54,532 bases of DNA from Prolixibacteraceae bacterium. GTDB lineage: Bacteria > Bacteroidota > Bacteroidia > Bacteroidales > Prolixibacteraceae. Numbering within the stretch: the stretch's first letter is position 1; the number at the start of each line of letters is the position of its first letter. The stretch is from the NCBI GenBank assembly GCA_029975525.1, contig JARKOX010000231.1, forward strand, positions 1 to 54,532. Direction: 5' to 3'. The notes under the pieces are model-generated. The model was not told the DNA's origin. It ran no database searches and saw nothing but the letters and a program-made list of their open reading frames with translations. Below, piece after piece: positions 35,903 to 46,400 of the stretch. The position numbers were made by a program, and so were the translations under genes.

Positions 35903-37747
35903 TCAGGGTAACCCGCCATAACTCTTTTTCCAGGTCTCTTCAGCCTTTTCCAGCAGCTGCCGGTGTTCGGAGTTGTCATCCTGCAGAATCAGGTTGTTTT
36001 CGAGTCTGATGTTCTCTTCAGGCGTGTTGTTGTATCGCACCGGCGGCGTTCCTTCGCCACAACTCAGGGTATTGTCTTTTACCCAGTTGACGGTCGCCTT
36101 GTGAAAGCGCAGCGGAGATTTGGCGATGCGGTAGATCACATTCCCGGCAACAATCACCTCGGTAGTGCCCTCGTCCAGAAACATTCCGTTGCTCTCGGCA
36201 CGGCCGGCGTTGATCTTCACGTCGTGGATCAGGTTGCCTTCAATCACGCTGCCGGGCTGCAGCCCCAGCATGTAAATCCCGCCGCCATCGCTCAGCACCT
36301 CCATGATGTGATGGATGTGGTTACCTTTTAAAAGATTTTCGCGACACGGCGTTGGCGCCGGGCTCCACTCCCACCCGACAGAAATTCCGGTGTAGGGAAG
36401 CCGGCACACCTGGTTGGCGGTAATCTGCGAGCCGGCGGTTAGTCCACACCAGATGCCCACAGCGCCAAAAAACTGCTTTCCACATTCGGTAACCCTGTTT
36501 CCGGAAACCGCATTGTTGGCTGCCACCTGTTGCGGCGCTGCTTTCCACCACACGCGGCCCTCCACCAGCCGGTCGCTCCCCTCTCCAACCATCACGCCGT
36601 TGCCCGAAATATCCTCCAGCAGTGAGCCGGTCACGGCACAGCCGCGGCAGCCTGCGCCCAACCACACACCCGAGCCGCCCAGGTGTTGAAAAATGCAGTT
36701 GGCAAAAGTGCAGTTCTCCGCCCATTTAACATCGACGGCAGCTGGCACAACTGCCCAGCCCGAACGGGCAGGCCGCAGATCAAAATGGCAGGCCTGAATG
36801 CCGGCATACCCTCTTTCGGGCAACAACCACGAACAATGCCGGAAGGAAACGCCCCGGAAAACCATATTTTTTACTTTCTGTTGTTCGGTGCCGGTAATGG
36901 TGAGCAGATGCGGCCCGGCAGCCGGAACAATAATTTCAGAAGCAGACGGCGCGGCTCCTTCGGGCAGCATCAGGTAGAGCAATCCCGCCCGGGAATCGAA
37001 AAACCATTCGCCGGGAGCATCCAGAAAAGCTTTCGAGTTTTCCAGAAAATAGCGGGGGTGCTGCTCCCAGTTGTCGAGATTAAAAAAGGCGAGACACTTG
37101 GCGCCGATCGAATCCACTGCTGTTATCTTCCGTTGTTGGTAATCAATATCGGCCAGCGGAATCCGCGAAACCGACCAGTCGTGCAACATCACCACCTCCA
37201 CCTCCCGGGGATTGGCGGGCGCAGGAAAATCGCCGGCATTGAACCGGAAGTTGGTTCGGCGGTCTTCTCCCACGGCAGCCACCCGCAAATAGTCCGCATT
37301 GGGATGCCGGGCGCGGACAGCCCGCTTTCCGTCGATAAATAACTCCCGGAAATCAGGCAGGAATTTCCGGTCAATTGGGGCTACCCACAAACCTTCCGGA
37401 CTCTTTTTCCAGTTGCGGATTTGCTTTCCGCCGGAAATAACCGGTTTTTCGCCTGCCACAGCCTGGTAACGTACTTCAAAACCTTCCGGTCCGGAATCTT
37501 CGGGGCCAAACTGTAACGATTCCGTCAGCCAGTAGGTTCCGCCTCCAAGCCAAACGGTAATATCTTCTTTGGGGCCGGCGGCCAGTGCTGCACGCACCGC
37601 CTGCTGCGCCTTTCCGATAGTTTTGAACGGTCTTTCCCGGGTTCCGGCATTCCGGTCATTTCCGGCCGGCGACACATAATACCCGGCCTGGGCCAGACAA
37701 TTTCCCTTCAAAAAAAGGAGTAAAACAAAAAAAATGGCTGGTTTCAT
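35903..37747 (-). CDS. Secreted right-handed beta-helix protein, GH141-like
   Basis: A 614-residue secreted protein. The ATG complementary to 37745-37747 opens the signal peptide (MKPAIFFVLLLFLKGNCLA); the codon farther upstream in frame is TTG. Near the N-terminus GYYVSPAGNDRNAGTRERPF is the usual opening of pectate-lyase-like beta-helices. Repeating turns follow, such as NAVSGNRVTECGKQFFGAVG, ITANQVCRLPYTGISVGWEW, NHIHHIMEVLSDGGGIYML and NLIHDVKINAG. The layout resembles GH141 (characterised members include an alpha-L-fucosidase and a xylanase), but the family call is from memory and not certain. It is the last gene of the locus, 29 bases after the first sulfatase, with host-like base composition. 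Confidence 0.75.
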   Translation of the reverse strand: MKPAIFFVLLLFLKGNCLAQAGYYVSPAGNDRNAGTRERPFKTIGKAQQAVRAALAAGPKEDITVWLGGGTYWLTESLQFGPEDSGPEGFEVRYQAVAGEKPVISGGKQIRNWKKSPEGLWVAPIDRKFLPDFRELFIDGKRAVRARHPNADYLRVAAVGEDRRTNFRFNAGDFPAPANPREVEVVMLHDWSVSRIPLADIDYQQRKITAVDSIGAKCLAFFNLDNWEQHPRYFLENSKAFLDAPGEWFFDSRAGLLYLMLPEGAAPSASEIIVPAAGPHLLTITGTEQQKVKNMVFRGVSFRHCSWLLPERGYAGIQACHFDLRPARSGWAVVPAAVDVKWAENCTFANCIFQHLGGSGVWLGAGCRGCAVTGSLLEDISGNGVMVGEGSDRLVEGRVWWKAAPQQVAANNAVSGNRVTECGKQFFGAVGIWCGLTAGSQITANQVCRLPYTGISVGWEWSPAPTPCRENLLKGNHIHHIMEVLSDGGGIYMLGLQPGSVIEGNLIHDVKINAGRAESNGMFLDEGTTEVIVAGNVIYRIAKSPLRFHKATVNWVKDNTLSCGEGTPPVRYNNTPEENIRLENNLILQDDNSEHRQLLEKAEETWKKSYGGLP

Positions 37748-37776
37748 ACGTTCTATTTTCAAAAGTTTTGTTCCAA

Positions 37777-39393
37777 CTATTTTATGCCGGCAGGTTTAGG
37801 AAACTCGCGTGTGGGACTGTATCGAATATAGGATTCGAATATCTCTTTGTCCGGACCAACCATCCGGGGGTCTGCCGACTTCACCAGTTCCTGTGTCAGA
37901 GCCTTCTGCAATTCTTTCTGAACCCCGATATAAGCCGGATTCCCATACAGATTGGTCAGGTTGAAGGGGTCTTCTTTAACATTAAAAAGCTCATACTCTG
38001 GCCGTTTGGCATGAGCCAAGTCGAAGTACGGTCTAATGGCAGGATCAGCCAAGTTTTCAATGATAAATGATTTCGTGGGAGCAGCGTCAATATCGGTGAA
38101 CGCCCATTCGGAATGATGCTTCCCGTTTTCGTCGATACCATAGAGAGGCATTAGCTCGTTTGTTCCTGGCTTCAAGCTTTGGGGATCGCCAGCCGGCCAG
38201 CGGTCGGGTATGATGTTCCAGATAAGCAGGAAGTCGCTGCTGCGGATGGCTCTTTGCGGGTATCCCCAATTGAGGTACCGTGAACTGGAGTGCCTTTCTC
38301 TTCCTGCAAATACGTATTTCTTATCCGGGTCAATCTTACCCTGTTTTTCAGACTTCAGCAGGTTCATGATACTTTTGCCAGAAATGGGCAACATGCCTTC
38401 CGGGCTGGTTTGTGTCAGTTCCAAAATGGTGGGTGCGATATCGGCAAAACTGACCGGATCCTCCACAATCCTACCTCCGGGAAATCCTTTGGGATACCTG
38501 ACGGCAAACGGCACGTGAATGCCATATTCATAGCAGTTCGCCTTTGCCCTGGGGAAAGGCATCCCGTTATCCGCCGTAACAATGATCACGGTGTTTTCAA
38601 GCTCTCCGATCTCCTCCAGGTAATTGATCATACGCTGAAGGTGAAGGTCAAACCACTCGATTTCCACGGCATAATCGAGGAGATCGCTGCGCACTTCCTC
38701 ATGGTCGGGGAAGAATCCGGGCACCCTGGCATCTTCAAAATTTTTTCCGTTACGTTTCCAGGAGTCTTTTTCATAGGCTCTGTGCGGTTCTGTAGCCCCG
38801 TACCAGAAGAAGAATGGCTTATCCTGGCGGACATTCTCCATGAAGAACTTGAAGTTCTCAAAATAATTGACTTGTCCGATACCGGTTGCTGTGCGTTCAT
38901 CTTCAGGGGAGCCGTTAGTATACCGGATGTTGCTGTGGGCGATTCCCCCGGCATCGGTAGGCCTCCACAGGGAGTCGTTCTCATCCCGGGCATACTGGAA
39001 AGGGCCGACCCCTTTGCCGGTTCTGCCGGTCACGTAACCATTGGCATCGAGCAGGTCAATAAAGGGGACGTACTTCTTCATCCACGAGGAGGCGTGCTGG
39101 CCCGACTGCTCATTTTGCCAGTGATAGCGGCCTGTAACGATGGTGCTTCGGGAAGGTGCACAACCCGGAGAACCGGCCATGCAACTGGTAAAATAGATAC
39201 CTTCCCTGGCCACACGGTCGAAAGCGGGAGTTTGTACAAACTTGGAGCCTGCGAAGCTGGTGTGGGCAAAGGTCTGATCATCGCTGATGGCAAACAGAAT
39301 ATTGGGACGACTATTTACCTCTTTTTTCTGTGGAATACAACTTGAAAGTTGAATTGCAGCAAACGCTAATGATGTGACAACAATTGGCTTCAT
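37777..39393 (-). CDS. Sulfatase, S1 family, predicted lipoprotein
   Basis: A 538-residue type I sulfatase. The N-terminus has a lipobox ending at Cys19 (IQLSSC), so it is probably membrane-anchored. The formylglycine motif is Cys78-Ala-Pro-Ser-Arg82 (GSPGCAPSRSTIVTGRY), a textbook C-x-P-S-R. The metal-binding pair Asp38-Asp39 lies in FAISDDQTF, and the second site is IIVTADNGMPFPRAK. The closing NVKEDPFNLTNLYGNP is a typical S1 C-terminal segment. The cysteine form needs maturation by anSME or FGE encoded elsewhere. Base composition is like the housekeeping genes, unlike the AT-rich sulfatase upstream. The sulfated substrate cannot be derived from the sequence. Confidence 0.93.
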   Translation of the reverse strand: MKPIVVTSLAFAAIQLSSCIPQKKEVNSRPNILFAISDDQTFAHTSFAGSKFVQTPAFDRVAREGIYFTSCMAGSPGCAPSRSTIVTGRYHWQNEQSGQHASSWMKKYVPFIDLLDANGYVTGRTGKGVGPFQYARDENDSLWRPTDAGGIAHSNIRYTNGSPEDERTATGIGQVNYFENFKFFMENVRQDKPFFFWYGATEPHRAYEKDSWKRNGKNFEDARVPGFFPDHEEVRSDLLDYAVEIEWFDLHLQRMINYLEEIGELENTVIIVTADNGMPFPRAKANCYEYGIHVPFAVRYPKGFPGGRIVEDPVSFADIAPTILELTQTSPEGMLPISGKSIMNLLKSEKQGKIDPDKKYVFAGRERHSSSRYLNWGYPQRAIRSSDFLLIWNIIPDRWPAGDPQSLKPGTNELMPLYGIDENGKHHSEWAFTDIDAAPTKSFIIENLADPAIRPYFDLAHAKRPEYELFNVKEDPFNLTNLYGNPAYIGVQKELQKALTQELVKSADPRMVGPDKEIFESYIRYSPTREFPKPAGIK

Positions 39394-39517
39394 TTATAAA
39401 ATATTTATATTGATCTAAATATATTTGTCGATAGACATTTACTCTTAAAGAATAAAAAATAATTACCCCTTTTGCATTTTAATCCAATACACAAATTTCC
39501 ATGCATTTAAACCGACT

Positions 39518-41464
39518 CTAATCAACAACTCTCCTATTAGGCCACAACTCCAAAGCATCCCTAATGATTCTTTGTGAATAGCCAAAATTGGCACCAGTAT
39601 CATCAGATCGAAAATTTTTCAACTCAAATATTCTCCAATCTTCTATAGTTAAAAAATTATCGGTGTGACTGTATTGTAATGCATTTAAAGCAAACAGCAT
39701 GACGTAGCTATTATCAGTGTCATTTATCTCTCTCATCAGGCTATAAAAAGCCGTCTTGGGATCACCACATACCCCCAAAGCCTGTGCAGCTATAATACGA
39801 TTGGCGGCAAAAAGATCGTCGCTAATCATTTGTTTAAGTACAGCCTGAACATGCTGACTATCGTTACGCAATCGAAAAATCCCATACGCAGCCCAATAAC
39901 GGAGAACAGGATTATTACTTTTTGTATACTCAATAAATTGTTTGAGATTTTTGGGATGTCCAATGCTGGCAAGCTTGGCTACTTTAAGAATCTGCTCAAC
40001 CGGATAATTTTCACTCTGTGCATATTCATATATAGTTTTATATGCTTTATTACTACCGATCAAATCGTGAAACATTGGTTCTGGTATCAAACCAACATCC
40101 CGTGTTTTTATCATCCACCGGTCTGTTTCATCTGAAAGTTCTTGAACCAATTTTTTATACTCAGGAAGATCTGCCAGATTATTAACATGCCAGGGGTCAT
40201 TTTGAGTATCAAAAAACTCAACAACAGGCTTCTGCTTGTAAAACTGAGACTGGATTTCATTACAAAGTCCTTCTGTATAATGTTCTTCCCAAGCTTTCCA
40301 ATTAGCTTGTACTTCATAACCATACCGTGTATCTCTTCCATTAGGCCGATGAGGCATAAAGTTTCTAATGAAATAATAGCGTCCATCGGTAACAGCTCTT
40401 ATAAAATCATATCGTTCACTCATTCTATCCCTATAAAAATGAACATAGTCTGGTTCTTTTTCTATTTGAGATCCCATAAAAATACGCCCCTGCATTTGTT
40501 CTGGTATTTTGCTGTCGGTTATAGCAAGTAATGTTTTTGCAAAATCGACAAAGCTTACCAAACGATCATCTATCCCACCTGGTTTTATTTTAGACAAATG
40601 CCTCCACTTTTCAGGGAAATAAATCATAAAAGGAACATGAGTACCAACATTATAAATATATCTTTTGGCCCTCGAAAGTTGACCACCATGATCAGAATAG
40701 AAAAACACAATGGTGTTATCGTCTAAATTCGCTTCTTTAAGTTCCTGCAGCAAGCTTCCGGATAGTTTATCCATTAGTGTTATCAGATCATGTAAACGCG
40801 CCCAATCTTCTCTGATTTCAGGCAAATCGGGATGGTAGGGAGGTAAAATTATATTTGCAGGATTAACCCTAGGCCTAGTCGGTATTTGTTTATTACTAAC
40901 ATAATCCAATATTCTATCTTTACTTAGCTGGCTTTCATGCGTTACGGTAATATTAAATACAGCAAAAAAAGGTTGCCCCGGTTTTCTATTTTTATAATGT
41001 GCCTTATTACTCGATTCATCCCAAAGAGTTGAGTCATTTTCAAAATTTGAATTATAATCTTTTTTACTATTATTAGTACAATAGTATCCAGCTTTACGAA
41101 GAATTTTAGGGTATGCCGGAATCTCCACAGGTAACTGTACATGACTTCTCATCTGATGGGTACCTATTGTTGAGGCATACATACCCGAAAGAATAGTTGA
41201 CCGGGCTACAGCACAAACAGGAGCGTTAGAATAAGCATTTGTAAAACATATACCTTTTTGTGCCAGAGCGTCGAGATTAGGGGTCAAGGCCTCTTTGCTG
41301 CCATAACACCCCAAATAGGGACTTATATCTTCACAGGTAATCCAAAGGATATTCGGACGATGCTCTTTTTTCTCCTCACGTAAATTAATTACTTCAGGTA
41401 GCACTGCCCTAACATCTGTAAAAGTCAGTAGAACAAGTGCAGGTAATAAATTTATTTTTCTCAT
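39518..41464 (-). CDS. Sulfatase, S1 family, with atypical CAVAR active-site motif
   Basis: A 648-residue sulfatase with an N-terminal signal sequence. The metal site reads WITCEDIS (Glu45-Asp46 in place of Asp-Asp, as in the heparan N-sulfatase-like branch). The formylglycine motif is Cys84-Ala-Val-Ala-Arg88 (NAPVCAVARSTILSGMY): position three is Val, where Pro or Ala is usual. Downstream are FFYSDHGGQLSRAKR and FFDTQNDPWHVNNLA. The last 170 residues are helical and HEAT-like (VLRYWAAYGIFRLRNDSQHV, AANRIIAAQALGVCGDP). It follows SusD by 69 bases with an intervening hairpin. Its base composition is strongly AT-rich, like SusCD and unlike the neighbouring sulfatase. Confidence 0.9.
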   Translation of the reverse strand: MRKINLLPALVLLTFTDVRAVLPEVINLREEKKEHRPNILWITCEDISPYLGCYGSKEALTPNLDALAQKGICFTNAYSNAPVCAVARSTILSGMYASTIGTHQMRSHVQLPVEIPAYPKILRKAGYYCTNNSKKDYNSNFENDSTLWDESSNKAHYKNRKPGQPFFAVFNITVTHESQLSKDRILDYVSNKQIPTRPRVNPANIILPPYHPDLPEIREDWARLHDLITLMDKLSGSLLQELKEANLDDNTIVFFYSDHGGQLSRAKRYIYNVGTHVPFMIYFPEKWRHLSKIKPGGIDDRLVSFVDFAKTLLAITDSKIPEQMQGRIFMGSQIEKEPDYVHFYRDRMSERYDFIRAVTDGRYYFIRNFMPHRPNGRDTRYGYEVQANWKAWEEHYTEGLCNEIQSQFYKQKPVVEFFDTQNDPWHVNNLADLPEYKKLVQELSDETDRWMIKTRDVGLIPEPMFHDLIGSNKAYKTIYEYAQSENYPVEQILKVAKLASIGHPKNLKQFIEYTKSNNPVLRYWAAYGIFRLRNDSQHVQAVLKQMISDDLFAANRIIAAQALGVCGDPKTAFYSLMREINDTDNSYVMLFALNALQYSHTDNFLTIEDWRIFELKNFRSDDTGANFGYSQRIIRDALELWPNRRVVD

Positions 41465-41486
41465 CGCTAATAAAATTACGATATGT

Positions 41487-41523
41487 AATTAGCACCCCTG
41501 GTAAAAATCAGTGGGTGCTAATT
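41487..41523 (-). promoter_or_regulatory. Intercistronic hairpin between susD and sulfatase
   Basis: An 11-bp stem (41487-41497 with 41513-41523) and a 15-base loop fill most of the 69-base gap. No long T-tract follows on the minus strand. Such hairpins can protect or partly terminate the susCD message so that susCD is expressed more than the distal enzyme genes (inference). Confidence 0.5.
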
Positions 41524-41533
41524 TTAAAGATAG

Positions 41534-43402
41534 TTATTCGCCCGAGTACACTAAAGGCGTTATATTTTTTTCGGTACCTGGATACCCCTTATTCTGGTTA
41601 ATAGTCCCACCAGTATTAGAATTTATTGCATAAGACGGGACTGGCCAAAAAATATGATAAGGAGAACAAGTAAATAAATTACCATAAGGAGTTTTTACTC
41701 CTTTGTTATAAAAATCACTTATTTCAACTACTCTGTCATACCAAAAATTATCATCATGAATGCTACCTGTAGTATAGGTTTTCCCATTATAACATTGGAT
41801 GCCTGTTCTGGCATAAATAATCGCTATACGGGTAAGTTCAACTTTTCGTAACTCTTCGTAATACAGTTCACGAGTTCTTTCATCTAAAACAGCTTGAATC
41901 TTCTGTGTTTGCAGATCGCTAGCAGAATACATATATTGGGCATTCGCCCTCTCTCTTATCACATTTATATCAGCAGCTGCTTTTTGCCACTCCTCTTTCC
42001 AGACGTATGCCTCTGCCCGTAATAAATATGTTTCTGCCAAACGAAAAATATACCAATCTCCAGGTCCTCCCTGTGGTTGTACTCTATCCGGATCAGGAAC
42101 CCAAAGCTTATAGTGTGGCCAACTGAACCATGCTCTAATTGTATCAATACACAGTAATGTGCCATTATCACTATACAATCTCAAATTTTTTCCATACCAA
42201 GGGTTGTTACTACTTTTGAGTGCAGGGCTATTATAAACCAACATTTCCATTGTAACCCAGTTTCCATTATCCGTGCGGTGACGGTAGTCGATAAAATCCT
42301 CGTTCCCGTTTTTGGTCCAGACACCTCTCTGCGCATAAAATGTTGGACGAACCCGAGCAACCCCACGTCCATATTTTTCAACCAATCCAATTTCATTTCC
42401 AGCCTTATCAGACATGCCATTGGCACCATTCGGGGTTTTAATAATGCCTGTTAGTCCATAATTTGGAACAACATTGCGCATTGAATTAACACCAGAAGTA
42501 TTGCCATCCATTCCATACCGATCAATGGCCAACAATAAACCTTCGGAATTACCTGCAATGCTTTTATTCTCTATCCGAAACAGATCCCAGATTACATCTT
42601 TATTGGCAATATTCTTATCGACGCCAAAACGCTGGGTGTTCAATTTGTGAACTCCCCCATCAATAATCTCAGTAGTTAGCCGGATGGCATCATCAAATCT
42701 TCCTTCTAAAAGATAATACTTAGCAAGCAGCTGTTTACATGCAGCTTTGGTTACCTGCCCTTTTTTTACCTTATTAGCTTCTGGGACATTTTGTACAGCA
42801 AACTCCAAATCTTCAATCATTTTCAACCAGATAGACTCTTTAGTGGTTGAATAAAAATCAAGTTTAGGTACAGTTAGCTCTTCAAGCACCAATGGGACAT
42901 CGCCAAATTGTAAGGTTTTTGCATAATAACGATAGGCGCGTAAAAAGTAGGCACTACCCAATAATGCTTTTTTGGAAGCATCTGACTTAAACTTAGCATT
43001 GTCAATCCTTGAAATAACAGTATTACAATCCTTGATGATCCGAAAAGATTCATCCCAATACCAGCCAATTTTAGTGGAAGAATTATGATTATTTGCTCCA
43101 TCTGGAAGCATCTGATTGTTCAAGTCCTGCCAAGGTGTAGCCTTATCTGTAGATCCATCCACCGCAACATCTGAATACTTGAGATTGACTAAAAAAGGTG
43201 CTTGATCGGTACAATATTCATCCCTCAACTTCGACAGAGCGTTATCCAAAACTGCCTGTAATCCTTCTTCATTAACCAATACGTTTGCTGGTGCATAAAA
43301 CGACAGCGGTTGAGGTTCCAAAAAACTTTCTCTACAAGAAAGCATCAAGAGAAATACCAAGATGGCACTTCCTGTTTTCATATGTATCGTATTTATTTTC
43401 AT
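41534..43402 (-). CDS. SusD/RagB-family surface glycan-binding lipoprotein
   Basis: A 622-residue SusD-like protein. The ATG at 43402 (MKINTIHMKTGSA) is used; the ATG at 43381 (MKTGSAILVFLLMLSC) would start directly at the signal peptide and is equally possible. The lipobox ends in Cys (LLMLSCRES), followed by FLEPQPLSFYAP. SusD TPR features are visible: GSAYFLRAYRYYAKTLQFGDVPLV in the first half, RLAETYLLRAEAYVWKEEWQKAAADINVIRERA, then ERTRELYYEELRKVELTRI and the C-terminal YNPY-like IFWPVPSYAINSN. It caps the SusC barrel to capture glycans at the cell surface. It lies 34 bases after susC. Confidence 0.95.
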   Translation of the reverse strand: MKINTIHMKTGSAILVFLLMLSCRESFLEPQPLSFYAPANVLVNEEGLQAVLDNALSKLRDEYCTDQAPFLVNLKYSDVAVDGSTDKATPWQDLNNQMLPDGANNHNSSTKIGWYWDESFRIIKDCNTVISRIDNAKFKSDASKKALLGSAYFLRAYRYYAKTLQFGDVPLVLEELTVPKLDFYSTTKESIWLKMIEDLEFAVQNVPEANKVKKGQVTKAACKQLLAKYYLLEGRFDDAIRLTTEIIDGGVHKLNTQRFGVDKNIANKDVIWDLFRIENKSIAGNSEGLLLAIDRYGMDGNTSGVNSMRNVVPNYGLTGIIKTPNGANGMSDKAGNEIGLVEKYGRGVARVRPTFYAQRGVWTKNGNEDFIDYRHRTDNGNWVTMEMLVYNSPALKSSNNPWYGKNLRLYSDNGTLLCIDTIRAWFSWPHYKLWVPDPDRVQPQGGPGDWYIFRLAETYLLRAEAYVWKEEWQKAAADINVIRERANAQYMYSASDLQTQKIQAVLDERTRELYYEELRKVELTRIAIIYARTGIQCYNGKTYTTGSIHDDNFWYDRVVEISDFYNKGVKTPYGNLFTCSPYHIFWPVPSYAINSNTGGTINQNKGYPGTEKNITPLVYSGE

Positions 43403-43436
43403 TGCAATCAATTTTATTTAAACATAAAAAATTAAC

Positions 43437-46400
43437 TTAGATTGTCAGATTTAGTCCAAAGGAATAAATACGTTGTGCCCTTGTTCCATCTTCAGGATCT
43501 CCAAATTTCCATTCAGGTGCCCACAGACCAGCATTTCTGATATTAAATGTCACCTTCATATTATTAATGAATGTTTTACTGAGTATCCTTTTAGGCATAT
43601 GATAAGCAACCGCAATGTTTTCCAGCCTAATGTACGAACGGTCAAACCAAGCAGTATAATTCACTCCTTTGGCAGGAGCAGACCTCAACCTGGCATATTT
43701 GTCCACTTGATTATTTGGAGTCCAGTAAGGGATATCCCAAGAGTTACGACGATCTTCAATATGATTATCATGTTTAGCCAAATCATAAGCAGACTTCTGG
43801 CCCCACAAAGAATAAAGGATAAAAGAAGCTTCGATGTTTTTATAAATATAAAAATTGTTAGTCAAAGTCCAGGAGAAGCGCGGCTCGCGATATCCTAAAA
43901 ACTGCTTGTCTTCGTCAGTCAACAATCCATCACGATTAAAGTCCAGTAATCTAAAATCACCTGGAGCCTGATTCCACTTAGCAGCTTCTGCTTCTTCACC
44001 AATTTTCCATGTCCCTATGATTTTATAATCCCAAATAACATCCTTGGCTTGTCCGATAAACCAGTTGTTAGTTATGTCATCTGGTTCTTTCTTTCCAATA
44101 ACATTCCCATCTTTGTCCAATACATCATGCTTTTCACCTGTAATAGAAACAATATTGTTTCTGTTTAAAGAAAAAACCAGATTTGATCTCCATTCAAACT
44201 TACTCCGCTTCGTATTTAAACTATTCAAAGCTATTTCCAATCCCTTGTTTTTTACTTTTCCAAGATTGGCATAAACCCGGTTAAACCCAGTAATGGTTGG
44301 CAACTCTCTATTAACAAGCACATCAGCAGTTGAAACACTATAAGCTTCTAGTGAACCACTCAATAGACCATCAAACAAATTAAAATCAACACCTAGGTTC
44401 ATTGCCTCTGTCCTTTCCCATCTGAGATTTTTATTTTCCATAGAATTAATCACCAATGTTGGAACAATTACTGCATTTCCATTCTGATCTGCATTCAAAG
44501 ATTTTCCGGTAGCAATTCTGGAAAGGGCAGCATAATTAGTAATCGCACGGTTACCGTTTACTCCCCAAGACATCCTCACTTTCAAATAATCAACAAAATC
44601 AATTTTAAAAAAATCCTCTTCAGTAATCACCCAACCCAAAGCCGCAGCTGGAAAAGTTGCTCTTGGATTGGAATAGCCAAATAATGAAGAACCATCTCTT
44701 CGAATCGACAACGTTAACAGATACTTGTTATTATAGCCATAATTTAATCGAGCCATCAATGCATCTGCCGTTTGAACCTGATCATTACTCGACAAGACTG
44801 GTAATGTGCCAGTCGACATATCATGATACCCCAGAACATCGTTTGGGGAAAAACTACGGTTGGTCATTCCATCCGAATCAAGTTTAAACTTTTCTGCATT
44901 GGCAAGCAAAGTAAGATCAACTTTGTGAACATTAAAAAACGTCCTGTTCCAGTTTATGATATTGTCAATCTGCCATTCTCTTCGTAACGAATTATCACGC
45001 GAAGCATCTCCACCATATAATCTCCATGACGGGTGTTGAGATGAATTATGAATATATCTGTGATAAAATTCCATTCGGGTGGTCAGATTCATCGTATATG
45101 TTATTCCAAATGGCAATTCAAGAATTGAATAAATCTTTGGAAAAAAAGTATAATATTCCATTTCCCTAGTTCTATAAGTACGTTCGAGCAATGGATGTGA
45201 TGCCTGAATATCATCATTAGGATATAATCTGAGCGCAACACTATCATCCGCTAAGAAAGTACTATACGGTGTAAGATTCATATATTGTCCGTTATTGGCA
45301 GGCACTGAACTCTCATCTCTATATGAGAACTGGGCATTCAATCCCACTTTTAAAAATTCGGAAACTTGTCCTTCCAAATTGACACGGGAGCGAACGGTAG
45401 AAAACTCATCTCCAATGGTTAAAGCCTCATTCTTCATATAACCTAAAGACCAATAATAAGTAAAGTCATTCCTTTTTCCAGAAAGGCTAATATTATAATC
45501 TTGTCTTACTCCATTATGATATATGAAGTCTTCCCAATTAATATGTTTTCCTGCTTTATAATTTTCAATTTCTGTCCCCGTCAACCTTAGACCAGCCAGC
45601 CAGGCATCTAGCATATTGACTTCCGTTGTACTGTGATAAGCCAGCCAATCGCCGAGGTATTTTGGATCGAGAGTCCGTGGATCATCAAACGGGCTCCAGG
45701 GAGTTTGTGGCACCGTTGCACTGAACACTGATTTAAACATGTCACTTCTCCATTGAATAAAACCGTCTGCATTGTAAGGTTTTACCCTGTTAGCGGCTGT
45801 CGAAACCCCCAGAGTGCTAGTTACATTAATTGTGGGCTTTCCTAGTGCCCCCCTTTTTGTGGTGATAGAAATCACCCCATTAGTTGCTCTCGAACCATAA
45901 ACTGCAGCAGAACTTGCATCTTTCATAATATCCATCCTATCGATATCATCCGGATTAATATCAGAAAGATCACCATTGTAAATCACGCCATCCAATACAA
46001 TAAGCGGGCTTGAACCGGCGGTAAGAGTAGTCTCACCCCGAATTAAAAGAGAACTGTTACCTTTGGCGGATGTTGAATAGCCAACATGCATCCCAGGAAT
46101 ACTTGTCCGTAATAAGTCACTTACGTTAGATGGAGTATAATTACTCAGAGTTTCAGCTTTAACTTGAGTAATAGCTCCTGTTAAATCAGATTTTTTTGCA
46201 ATACCATATCCAATTGCCACTACTTCATCAATCCCTATTGTTTCTTCGAACATGGTTAAATTAATCGTATTTTGCTGCTTAACTAAAATTTCTTGCGTTT
46301 GCATTCCTACAAATGAGAATACAAGTATTCCATTTAAAGGGATATTAGCTAAAAAATACTCTCCGTCCACATTAGTCACCGTTCCAGTAGTTGTTCCTTT

